Source: Clonostachys chloroleuca
Taxonomy: Eukaryota > Ascomycota > Sordariomycetes > Hypocreales > Bionectriaceae
Reading direction: 5' to 3'
Assembly: GCA_037952775.1 (NCBI GenBank)
Contig: JBANAY010000001.1
Span: forward strand, 3,224,001-3,288,000
DNA: 64,000 nt
This document shows positions 21,241-31,959 of this stretch, one piece after another; position 1 is the first letter of the stretch; the number at the start of each line of letters is the position of its first letter. The notes beneath the pieces were generated by a model. It searched no databases, was not told the DNA's origin, and saw only the letters and a list, made by a program, of their open reading frames with translations. Position numbers and translations under genes: made by a program.

Positions 21241-23552
21241 TGGACTACAGTGAGAGGTAGCTTGAGGGTCCGAGGTGCAACTCTACCGCCCAGTGGTTGG
21301 AGAGGGGTTTTGGTGCGGCAAGGATCATGATGCCACATTGAGATGGCCAGACGAGACACATGCTCCCTGGGTGGATTCAGACATGTTACATTGAGCACCG
21401 CTGTGTTCCATGGTGTTATATTGAATATATTTTCTCTAGCTTGGGAAATTTTGAACCGGCCTCGTCCTTGCTGACCCAGCAAAGTGCAAACTGAAGCTCT
21501 CGTTCTATTTCGTGTGGTGCCAAGGCCTGCCTGTCGCTGAGTAACTTTACTTACCATCCTCATGCCGGCGACGTCACAGAGAGGATGTCTGGGGTCGCGC
21601 TCCATGAAACTGGGTGTGGGGTCACGGGATCCTGTCTTGCCACTCCAGAAGAAGAGGTCCAACCTGTTCATCAAGGCGGGATGAGTTGAGGTTGAAAATA
21701 AAATGGAGCAGTCTTAATGCGATCAGTATTCTCTCCCGCTATCTGAGAATTGGTCCAGTCTGCAGGAATATGGGACCTCTAGTTTTTTTTCCCCTTGCTT
21801 TTCTCTTTTTTTTTTTTTTTTTTTTTCCGTGTGCCCTTTTTTTCCTGATATAGTACCGATGGTCGGTGGTCGCATTGCCACTGCTACGCTCAGGGCAACT
21901 GATCCCAGGTAATGTCTTAGATCTCGCCTTTAGGGTCAGTGAGGAAACAATGGACATTCGTATATAATGCCAACGCCGAACCTTACTGACAATAATTGGC
22001 GGCGTCGGCGTGATATTGCTAAATCCTCAGGCTAGGTCCTATTGTTGTCTGTAGTGGTAGGTACGTATCATTATGCTCCTCCTACTTACCTGAGCCAAGC
22101 AGTGTCGCACACTGAGACCTTGTTTTGTCTCGATAATCGACCAGAGCGGAGGTCCAAGCGTGCCGTGTAGTATCCGGGCGTCTCCTAGCCCCTCAGTCAA
22201 TGCCTAGCTGCGTCTACTATCAGGAAAATTGGGTCAAGACTACGGGCGATCACGTCGGCAAGCGAGCGCACGGGATGGTGGTGTGCTGCCAATGTGCATC
22301 ATTCGACGGCAAAGGCGGGCGATTGCGATCGCAAAGGGTGGATGCGCTGTGACCGGGCAGATGCGTTAAGGGGTTTCGGTTGGCCGACACAGAGTTTGAG
22401 ACGGCGAACCACCTTCGATTGCGAGGCTTGGTGGACAATAAGCAGTCCGAATGAATCCTGTCCCAGGGTCCCGTTGGGCAGTTGGTTAATTTACCGCTCC
22501 ACCCTCGTCCACCTAAAACGACTTCCTCACCAACGTGCCTGTTTGACCGGGGACGACAACGATTATTGGGTGCTGGGGAGCGGTACCACCAGCACGAGCA
22601 CATGTACTCAGTTAGGTAGATGCCAGCCGCACGCACGTCTTCCCCCTCGGACCAGCTGAGGTCCATGACTTTATTAACTTGTCCGACGGGTGCTCTCGAC
22701 CTGGCTTCCTGCTGCTCTCCTTCTCACCATCTGCACATCCGCCTGCCTTGCCCTCCTGCTCCTTTTCTCCCCTCTGCTTCTAGATACTCAATCGAAGCCC
22801 TCCTCCCTAGCCCCCGCCCCCTCCTGGTGGTCTTGTGGGCGACACAATTACAAGCTACCAGTCGGCGGGCCACTATCGATTAATTACCAGCCCAGCAACC
22901 CTCCTGGGTCCCGTCGCCGCGGCGCCGGAAGGGCACAGCTGGTCCCCCGGCCTGACCTTGCAAAAGACCTTGCCATCCTGCCCTCAGAACCTGCAGCTTG
23001 GTATTATCCCTTGTCGTGCCATTCCTCCTTCCAGCGAAGTGCAGCGAGCTACCCGCCTTCTAACGTGTTTCGCCTGTCCTGTTTGGGCCCGGCTCTGTGA
23101 TACCTACCTATGTAAGTCGCCGACGAACAAACCATCCCCGTCTTCAAGAATGGATGCAGTGGGCCGGCGAGCAGGCAGGCCACGAATTGACTGGCTGGGC
23201 CTGGCTGTCGTTCGTTCCTAGCTCCTTGGCCTAAGGTGGTAGTACTGCGTCCCAAAATGCCAGCCAGAGTTGTATGTCTCCATCTGCGTGGGCATGCGGG
23301 TGGCATGGCATGTTCCTAAAACCAACGCCTGGTGCATACCCTCCCTGACAGCCTGCCCTCGTTATCGTTCTGGCTAAAGGGGTTTGTCAATTATCCCTCT
23401 GCCACCTAGCTGGCTGCGCCGTCCCAGTCCTGTCCCAGTCCCCGTCCAGATCCATCACCTCTCTGTCCTGCTCTTGCCTGCCTGCATGCTTCTGGTCTGC
23501 CTCATACCTTCCATGTGATTCCCTTCATTTGGCCAGTCGCCAGGCTGTGATA
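21241..23552. other. 2.3-kb divergent intergenic region
   Basis: Lies between the unresolved minus-strand gene and the RasGEF gene. Up to ~21.67 kb it may hold a 5' exon of the former. From about 22.65 kb the plus strand is rich in C and T, fitting a long leader of the RasGEF transcript. I see no other coding frame. Confidence 0.45.
21806..21826. repeat. T21 homopolymer
   Basis: Twenty-one consecutive T residues within a wider T-rich stretch (21781-21845) between divergent genes. It shows that the assembly retains long homopolymers. Confidence 0.95.
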
Positions 23553-26500
23553 ATGCCCTCTCCTCGTGGTAGTTCGCGACATGCTCACCAAGTCTCAAGC
23601 AGCCTCCATTCGCGACCCGTCGACCGTGGCCAGACTCCGACGCCGACCCAAGAGTCTCGGCGGTATCATCCAGCTCCCTCGAAGCCCAGCCAGCCCTCCG
23701 GCACCCAAGGCTATCATCTCCGCAAATCCTCGACCGCAGATCTCTCGTCCCTAGCCTCCGGAAACCGAGATTCCTTTGCCTCCATCCTCGACGATCCCTT
23801 CTTCAACAACTATAAGTCAATTGTCTATCCAGAAACCGCCGCCGAGTCGTCCGGCCAGCCCGCTGCTGCGAAACCCGCCGCCGGATGCGATGAGAAGGCG
23901 AACCAGCCGCTTTGGCCCCCTCCTGCTCGCCGCGAGTCGTTAAGTGCTGGCCCTCCCCGCTACCAGGTATGTCCTTGCTCACCACCATGCCCCACCCCAT
24001 GAACCAGCTCAGCGCCAGCGGGGCAGGGGTCAATCCAATGGGCTGAAATTGGCTGCGCTACCGCCATTATCCATTGTTGTTGTCCCCATCCTTCCCTGAG
24101 AGTCGTTGTCGTTGGCATGGAATTGACTGTCATCTCGTTCCAGCAAATCGACCCCCCGCCCTCCGCCATGGAGACCTTCAACATCGCCGTCATCGGCTCC
24201 GAAGGCGTCGGCAAGTCCTCCTTCGTCCAACGGGTCCTCAACCTCCCGCGACCACCCATCACCAATGCTTCGACCGTTCGCATGCCAATTGACAATGTGA
24301 TGCACATGGTCATGCTGCTCGAGCTCGACCTCGAGCACTTTGCATTGGACCCCGAGCTCCCCATTCAATGGCCGAAACAGATCAATGGGCACATAATGCC
24401 GCGAGTCGACGCCGCTTTAATTCTGTACGATGTGATGAACCGGGCATCTGTGGCTGAGCTGCCTCAAACAATGGGTACGTCATAGCCAACGACAGCAACA
24501 GGGAAAACTCAATCTAACCCCAGAATTCCAAAGCTGCTTTGACCAACTCGGGCCTCCCTGCGATTCTTGTAGCCACCAAGTGCGAAAACCCCAAGGACGA
24601 GTGGGAGGTTATCCCCGACGTGATCACTGGCAGCAAGTTTTACCAGTCCTGCCTTGCATCATACAAGCTCTCCAGCGAGAACCCCGAAGTCGCCCGCGCC
24701 TGCCTGCAGGCAATCCTCAAAGCCGCAATTATTCACCGAAGAGGTAAGAGCTGTTTGGGTTGTGTTGGGTTGGCCAGGGATGTTGGTGGGCTCACACTAA
24801 AACATAGAAGAAAACGGCGAGACAGTATCCCGAAGGCGCGCCCAATCGAACCTCGAAATGCCCGATACGTCATCAACGCGCTCTACCAGTGAACAAAACA
24901 AGCACAGTCGAGCCAGCTCCGACCTTTCTTTGTTGCGTGGCTTTGCCAACCTTCCGATCAACGAACGCGGCCAAGCCTCAAAAAGCAGCCCCCGGCTCGG
25001 CAAGCCTGGAGAATCCGACATTCAAACACAGCAGTCGTACAACAGCATGCTACGGACCTCTTCTGGCATCCGCCTGGACAGACCAGGCACTGAGTCTTCA
25101 CAGGATATCGACGAGTCCGATGCCGAGTCACGGCGATATTCAGACGACGTTCCCATCCTACAACGAAACGACGAAACCGGTGGCGGTACTGCGAAAATTG
25201 TCGGAGCTTCCTTCGACGAGTTAGTCGACCGACTTCTCGCCCCCGAATTTCGAAAAACGACAGTAACTTCTCAGATATCTTTCTCTGCCTCTACCGCAAG
25301 TTTGCCGCTCCCGGCGAGCTTTTCTCAGCCATTCTCACCCGACTCGATGACGTCCGTGACGACAAAACATCGCACTACCTGACCAAGACTGCCACCCAAT
25401 TACGGATGATCGAAGTCGTAGCAAGATGGGTATCATTGTATCCTGGCGATTTTGCCCGACCAACCACCCGCCGAAATCTGGAGGAGTTTATCAAGCATCT
25501 TTCGACGGAACCTATCTTCTCAATCTCAGCACAGCAAATTCGTCGCAACCTACACTTCAACGTGACTGAAGATGACGACACTGGATGGGCAAACACGGAT
25601 GAGGACGGAGACAAGGCTGCCAGCGACCTGTTAAAGAAGGACTCTGACAAGCTGGGTCAAAGCTTGAGTGGGTTGGGAATTGAGGATGAAGAAGGAGACG
25701 ACATGCCATCTCGAAGCTCTGACAACTCATTCGGTGACAGAGGCAGTGTAGGGAGCCAGTTCCAATTCCATTGGTACGACGAGTATGAAAGAGAAGCATC
25801 ATCGCTTGAGCCCTCGAGCCACCTACCGATGAACAAATTCCGGTACCACATCTTCATGGATATTCCGGACGAGGAGATAGCTGACGAGCTTACCCGTATT
25901 GATTGGGTAATGTTCTCATCGATTCGAGTTCGAGACTTTGTTCGCCATGTCAGCTTATCGACGGCAGAGAAGGGCAAATGCCGGAGCCTCCAGAACGTGA
26001 ACCGCATGATTGCACACTTCAACCACGTTGCTCAATGGGTCGCCAATCTAATTCTGCTGAGGGACAAGGCCAAACACCGGGCACAGATGATGGAGAAGTT
26101 CATGAATATTGCCCTCAAGCTTCGACAAATGAACAATTACAACGGACTCGCAGCAGTTCTCGCGGGCATCAACGGAACATCAATTCATCGCCTAGCCCAG
26201 ACCAGAGCCTTGGTTCCCCCGGAGGTCCAAAAACGGTTCGCCCGACTCGTAATTCTAATGGGCACGCAAAAGAGTCACTTCGCCTACCGACTTGCTTGGG
26301 AGAATTCGCCACTTCCCCGAATCCCATTCATTCCTTTGCATCGCCGCGATCTCGTGTCGGCCGAGGAGGGAAGCAAGACCTTTGTTGGCCCGAAAGGCGA
26401 CCGTATCAACTGGAAGAAGTTTGAGGTTCTTGGAGAGGTCCTCCTTCCCATTATGAAGAGTCAAGGCACCCCCTACCCTGGCTTATCAAAGCACGACAAC

Positions 26501-26709
26501 ATCAAGGACATGATCTTAGGATGCCGTATGCCCACAGATGATGAAGTGAGTTTGTTCTATCCTAATACGGCGCTGTCTGAATGCGAGACTTTTAGCTCAC
26601 AATCCCCCCTACTTAGGAAATATACCAGCGGAGCATACAGGTTGAGACCGGAGTGGGAGGACCCGCGGAGCAAACTAGAAAGAAATCATTCCCATGGTTT
26701 AAGGTATGA
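23553..26709 (+). CDS. Ras guanine-nucleotide exchange factor with N-terminal GTPase-like domain (one frame break)
   Basis: Catalyses GDP/GTP exchange on a Ras-type GTPase. Exons: 23553-23966, 24144-24474, 24534-24743, 24808-26545, 26617-26709; introns 177, 59, 64 and 71 nt. Residues 1-138 are disordered. A Ras-like fold follows with P-loop GSEGVGKSS (156-164), a degenerate switch region and ATKCE in place of NKxD. Then a disordered linker, a RasGEF N-terminal motif (about 455-560) and the catalytic RasGEF domain (about 663-905, with IPFIPLHRRDL and LGEVLLPIM). The end is KKSFPWFKV. The frame breaks at 25253-25257 (A5): before it reads APEFRK, after it, one base back, NDSNFSDIFLCLYRKF. One more A would give an uninterrupted 928-aa product, and no intron fits, so this is a mutation or assembly error. 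The GTPase-like part may sense nucleotide in cis. Confidence 0.9.
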
Positions 26710-27391
26710 AGAAGTAAACAAGAACCACTGGCTGGATTCTACTACGAAGACAACAAAATCGGTGCGATTTTAGAATATTCCTCTGTGTGCATTTTGATTA
26801 GCGGCAGCATGGTACGGGCAATACGGTTTTCTCGTTGACATTCAAGGGGGGGCCAAACCCAGGTTGCTTTGATTCCAATCGAGTATTTTGAGCGTCGTCA
26901 CTTTCCTGCACAAGCAGCCATCTTCTCCTAGGTAACTTCAATGTCCTCACTAAAGTGAGAGGTTTATGGAGTTAGAGCCTTGTTTTGTCTTTTCCCTTTT
27001 ATGTTTGCGCCTGGTGTTAACCCGCGTTGGATGTTAGATGGGCGGGATCAGGTATATAGGTAGGGTACCTATTGGTTAGGCAGTGTTAGTAGAAGACAAT
27101 TCTATGTAGCACCTATTCTCAGGCGATTGGAACAGGTTTTAAATCCTATACAGAAACTTGTGTGCGGTGTTGGGTCTTACTATTTGTCCAGTGCGAGCTC
27201 GAGTCACATCTCGTTCTCTCCTTCCTTAGTGGTGACAAGGCCACCCAATGCCTCAGGCGCCTACAAGTCCTACCGTCCCCCATCCCTCGCTAACTTCCAG
27301 TTATCGTAGAATTTGGGGTACAGATCCGTACAAACATTGATCTGTATTTTGCATTTCGTTGCTTTACGTACGACATGTCGGCTTCTCTCTC
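26710..27391. other. intergenic region, 0.7 kb
   Basis: RasGEF 3' flank and promoter of the next plus-strand gene. Nothing else recognised. Confidence 0.4.
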
Positions 27392-28905
27392 ATGCCGGGA
27401 ACCACGATCGAGAATCCGAGGCTCCGCCTCAAGAGCAAATCCCACCGATCGCAATTAGAAATCAGATCCTCTCTCCGGCTCGACCTACCAGGAGAACTCC
27501 AAAACATACAGTCCAGCGAGGAGCTCCTGCGACTGGTTTCGTCAGGGGAGTTGTGGATTGCCCGGGTGGGATCGTGCAATTTGACGGTAGAAGTCACGAC
27601 CCTTGGAGATGCTCTATCCAGAGCTGAAACTACGGTGGTAGAAGATTGGATATCCGACCACCAGGTGGCTCTTCCCAGTAGTTTTTTTTTTTTTTAAACA
27701 TCAATGTCTTTGTATTCTAACCATACCTCTAGCTCTGGAACCAACTTGGCATCCGATTGATATCTTTGGGCGACGAGACGGCGATTCCTGCGAACGAGAT
27801 TGGATTTTCTATTCAGCATCCTGATTTAACATCGGCTCTTGTGGCATCAACAAAGACTTTGGTTGCAGAATTCATCTCTGCGAGATGTGCGATTGACTTG
27901 TCGGTAACCAAAGCATCCAGCACGGTTCATAAAAGGCCGCGCCTACCTGTTCCGAAACCACTGGGCGAAGCCACGTCAAACAACCACCATGGTATAGATC
28001 AGGATGTTAATATAGACGACCAGAGGGCGGTATCTGAGTTCGTGGCCAATCTTCGTGAATGCGAGGAGCGGGATCGTCTGCCGAACAAGTCGAAAAGAAA
28101 ACGGATCTCTGAGACCCAACATCCCATTGAAAACATTGGGCTTCACAAGAATGCCATTGATACTGCGATACGTGTTATTCTGTTCGGGTCAAATAGCACT
28201 GGCAATAGCTACAGGCTCTTAGAGCAAGTATCAGCCCCTGGATTGCCGCAGTTAGCACCAGGCGTGTTCAACATTCCATACACAGAGGTAATCCATCCCC
28301 CGTAACAAAGTGTTCTCGAAGCTAATCAAATCCCTAAGGTCGTCTCTAAGAGAGCAAATCTGTGTACCACTATTAGTTCTTCATTAGCAAGAATGGCAGC
28401 AGCTGAGTCGCCTAGTCTAAGGTGTAAGGTCGATATGCTCAAGATATCAGCAACCTCGGGAGAAACCAACGTCCCGCCAGAACTAGACATAATTCAGGGC
28501 ATAGAGAGAAATGTCTGGGAGATCATTTTAAAGTCTTCGAAACCTCCCTCAAGAGGGAAGAGAAAAGCCAATGAGCCCTCTAACCAGCCCGAACGTTCGT
28601 GGCATAACCTTGTTGAACAACAGTCCAAGTTAGTGGATGATGCGTCAGCTTCCCCAATCGGACGCTCTTCACCTCTAGTCATGGAAATATATGAAGAGAT
28701 ACCGACCACCGAGTCAAATGAAAGAATAGTTCCAGATACGCTGGATACTTCTGTGTTCAATCAAGCCTCTAGTTCTGGCTTGGCGTTGGAGGATTCTCAT
28801 ATACATGAATATTTTAGCAGCTTGTCCCAAACTCTGTGGTATGAGCCGGCATTGCCTTCTGATTCTCGACCATTACAAATCTTTGGAAATGGACCATCTC
28901 TTTAA
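27392..28905 (+). CDS. hypothetical protein, probably nuclear, 456 aa
   Basis: I do not recognise this family. Exons 27392-27664, 27733-28301 and 28377-28905 give one continuous frame. The first intron (68 nt) carries a T14 run and a TTCTAAC branch site. The second (75 nt, donor GTAACA, acceptor ATTAG) is less certain; an alternative donor lies at 28288. The N-terminal ~170 residues look folded (LRLDLPGELQNIQSSEELL, LWNQLGIRLISLGDE). The rest is largely disordered, with basic clusters NKSKRKR and SRGKRKA that suggest nuclear import. There is no signal peptide or membrane span. An N-terminal folded module with a poorly conserved tail recalls fast-evolving chromatin, meiosis or telomere proteins, but that is only an impression. 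Confidence 0.65.
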
Positions 28906-29257
28906 AAGCGCATCATTTCAATAGTCCGCTATCCAGCTAATTGAATTGATCTCAAGTTGGTTTAGAAGTATCGAGAAGGAACTGTGGAGATATTGTGTCA
29001 TGTCAAGATCAAAGGGGAACCTATATAGACCAGCCGACTGATTGCTTGTTGATGGTATCGTTTGGTGGTATTGTTAAGACCCACAAGGCGATATATGACT
29101 AAGCCCCATCAGCCAATCAGCTACTCGCTCACCTCTGCACCGCAGCCAAAGCCAATGTCTAAAAAAATCTCCAGTCGCAGCTATTCAAAGACGTCGGCAT
29201 CGCACGATATCTCGCAACGTCCAAGCCAGGAGGTTGCAGCTTGCAATACCACGGGCC
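28906..29257. other. short intergenic region upstream of the uS5m gene
   Basis: 352 bases between two plus-strand genes, holding the 3' flank of one and the promoter of the other. Nothing specific seen. Confidence 0.4.
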
Positions 29258-30818
29258 ATGAGCGTAGCACGGCCGACCCGAAGCCTGCTAGGCAAGTACA
29301 TCTCCTCCGCTGCCGCTCAATCGCGAAGCCCGGCCTCGACCGTCGTCTGCCGCCAATTCCACAGTTCTGCCCCGTGTCAGAAGAAGCGACGCTCCCAGTT
29401 CCGCAATGTCAAAGCCGAGGAGTTGGGGCTCCTCAAGCCCGACGCAATGGAGAAATACCAGAAGGAGCATCTTCCCGACTACACCCCGGAGGAATTGGAG
29501 CTACTGAGACAGAAGTACACGCCCGAACAGATGGAAGCCCTGGAAGCTGCTGAGCAGGCCGTCAACCCCGGAGATATCGCCATTCAAGGTCGTCTGCGCG
29601 ATGACCTGTTCCGCCCCAAGTACATTGAAGATTTCACCGTCATGGACCCCCGATACGATCTAAAGCCGGACCTCAAGGGCACACTCCGGGAGCACAAGTG
29701 GGACGACAACGATGAGAGGTTCGAGGAGGAATTCCTGGACAAGTTCAGCAAAGTGATGGAGAAGGGGACCAATAACCAGCTCACTCGCGCCATGATTCGT
29801 GCTCTCCGTCGGGTGAAGACGAGCCAGGGCCGGGACATGATCGACCTCACCGAGGCCGAGCTGAACGACATGGAGAAGGACCCCTCGCTACTGGAGAAGT
29901 ACTTGGTCAAACCCGATGAGCGTGAGCCCAAGTACAAGGAGAAGGAGACCGAGACGGACGACTTCATAACCAGAGCCCAGGCTCTGAAGCTCGACGAGAT
30001 GGTGGAGGCCGCTTGGAAAAAGGAACTCGACCTATTGTCCCACTCAAAACACACCGAACTGAAGCCTAGCACTTTCGAGCTCGAGGAGGACGGTCCCACC
30101 GGTCCAATCCGCCTCCACACAGCGGAAGCCGTCGAGCTCGGCAAGGTCCCTGGTGTGGCTGGTCTCTACAAGACGTCGGCGGATGAGGACGACGGTAAGG
30201 ACGACATGGGTCAGTACACCGAGCTCAAGCAGCTCACGGGAATGACTCTGTCGGAACTCAAGTCCATCTACAACAAGACCCTTGTCGTCAGACACGTACA
30301 CAACCAGACCCGTCTGGGCAAGATCCGTAGCATCTCCGCCATGGTGATCGCCGGTAACGGCAACGGACGCCTGGGACTTGGCGTCGGCAAATCAACTCAG
30401 ATGGATGTCGCCGTCAACACGGCGACCATGCTCGCAATCAGAAATATGAAGCCCCTGCGACGGTACGAGAACCGAACAATCTACGGAAACATCACGTCCA
30501 AGGTCTCGGGAACTGTCGTCGAGCTGTCCGCTCGTCCTCCTGGTACGTAACCCCCCTCCCCATTTCCTCTTCCCAGAACGAATACTAATCGTAACAGGCT
30601 TCGGTCTCCGCGTCCCCTCGCGTCTCTTCGAGATGTGCCGTGCCGCTGGCCTGCACGATCTGGCCGTCCACATGCCCCGGTCCAAGAACCCCATGAACAC
30701 GGTCAAGGCCACCTACAATGCCCTAATGAACCAGCCCGACCCCGAGGAGATTGCCATCGGCCGAGGCAAGAAGCTCGTCGACGCCAGAAAGGTGTACTAT
30801 GGCGGCGCTGTGCTATAG
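29258..30818 (+). CDS. MRPS5: mitochondrial small-subunit ribosomal protein uS5m, 501 aa
   Basis: Component of the mitochondrial small ribosomal subunit. Exons are 29258-30542 and 30598-30818; the 55-nt intron has GTACGT, TACTAAT and ACAG. The ATG at 29258 starts an arginine- and serine-rich presequence (MSVARPTRSLLGKYISSAAA...RQFHSS). A long charged extension of about 330 residues precedes the S5 core, as in other fungal mitochondrial S5 proteins. The S5 N-domain runs from about 335 (LVVRHVHNQTRLGKIRS, VIAGNGNGRLGLGVGKS). The C-domain follows (TIYGNI...GTVVELSARPPGFGLRVP, with the intron in PPG). The gene is convergent with DAD3. Confidence 0.95.
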
Positions 30819-31165
30819 AGAGGATGGGGGTGCGTCATGGACGTTGTTACGCACTGCTGTATATCAAGACATGCTTCTTATATGTAAAACATAGTTTCCT
30901 GTTGCGCGTGAAATCCTCGGGTTTCGCGAAACGTGTAATATCAACAATGAATAAACCACCAATAAAGAAAACAAAACACGCAGAAAAGAACATGTTCGTT
31001 ATGGAATCAAAATTCATTTCCATGCCTCGGGTCTCAGTTAAAGTTCATGTCATCGTAAAGAATCCCCCCTCACACACATCCCACTACCCAAACGAAAACA
31101 CAAAATCCGCTCCCCCCCCCCCATACGCGTTGCATTTTACAAAGGATTCCCCCCATAACGAAAAA
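30819..31165. other. convergent 3' flanks of MRPS5 and DAD3
   Basis: 347 bases, A/C-rich, with a C10-type run near 31115. It has the 3' UTRs of both genes. A TGTATATC motif about 40 nt after the MRPS5 stop is one base off the Puf3 consensus UGUANAUA. Confidence 0.4.
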
Positions 31166-31545
31166 TCAGTACTGCCCAGCGGGCGCCCCATCGCCCCAAT
31201 CAATCTCCTGCTGCAAGACTATGCTGTACACGCTGGCCTTGAGCAGCGTGAAAGCCAGGCTGGTCTTGCGCTCCAGGTCCCGCAGGCCGTCGAGGATCTC
31301 GGCGCTGGGGTTCGAGGCGAGGTGCTCGAGCGTGGAGGCGAGCTGCAATCAGAACCCAAGCAGGGAAACGTCAGCTTCTCATGGCCCTCTGAAGCAGGGC
31401 GAATGCATTCAATGGCAAGGCAAGGTTGGCGGCGAGGACTGACCTTCTTCATATTCTCGGCCAATCGCTCATACTCGTCGAGCACCTCCTGCTCGAGAGG
31501 CGTGAGCTCTGGGGGGGAGAGTAGATTTGGCGGACCTTGATCCAT
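31166..31545 (-). CDS. DAD3: DASH/Dam1 complex subunit Dad3, 92 aa
   Basis: Small subunit of the fungal DASH (Dam1) complex that couples kinetochores to spindle microtubules. Exons are 31545-31444 (34 codons) and 31342-31166, with a 101-nt intron (GTCAGT ... TTGCAG). Splicing joins LAENMKK to LASTLEHLASNPSAEIL. The family pattern is clear against yeast Dad3: LSP..LTPLEQEVLDEYERL near the start, GLRDLERKTSLAFTLLKASV in the centre, and a QQEID ending. The length matches yeast Dad3 (94 aa). It acts in the nucleus in mitosis. The alpha-tubulin gene at the right end of the window is functionally related, but the distance makes that coincidental. Confidence 0.94.
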
Positions 31546-31959
31546 TGCGATCTCTAAAGCGCGGCGCGCGTGAGGTGAATGGGGATAGATTTGTTAGTGG
31601 TGACTGTAACAAACAGCGGTCCTGTGGTGGGGCCGGCCATCACCTATTGTCCCTGCTACTGAGTCCGCTATGACACAGCATTTTCACTTGGTAAAAGGAC
31701 TGCCTCATCGAGACATCACATCCTCCGGGCAGCTAGTATTGCGATTTCTTTGAAATGAGAAGTCATAGAATTATTACTCAAACTGCCTAACACCATCCAA
31801 ACAGCGCTAAAAGCATAAACCATACATCAATCATCTACCATGTACACATGTACGCCTTGACACAAGAAGATATACTAAGAAAACACCCATTCCCGTGACT
31901 AAACAGCAAACCATGTGTTCCGGTCATCTGCTTCTTGGGCTTCTTGAGTCCCAGTTCCC
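31546..31959. other. DAD3 promoter and 3' flank of the coiled-coil gene
   Basis: 414 bases between two minus-strand genes. Nothing else recognised. Confidence 0.4.

Noticed and set aside
21204..21674. Minus-strand frame of 156 codons as an independent gene
   Set aside because: It runs through a consensus GTAAGT donor and its latter part is unlike protein. At most its first ~39 codons may be a 5' exon of the downstream gene.
25250..25262. Programmed -1 ribosomal frameshift in the RasGEF gene
   Set aside because: The zero-frame codons around the A5 run do not form an X XXY YYZ heptamer and no stem-loop is evident. A missing base is simpler, given three similar breaks elsewhere.
25254..25275. 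Mini-intron bridging the RasGEF frame change (GTAACTTCTCAG)
   Set aside because: It would be 12 nt, far too short for splicing, and would delete conserved residues of the RasGEF-N motif.
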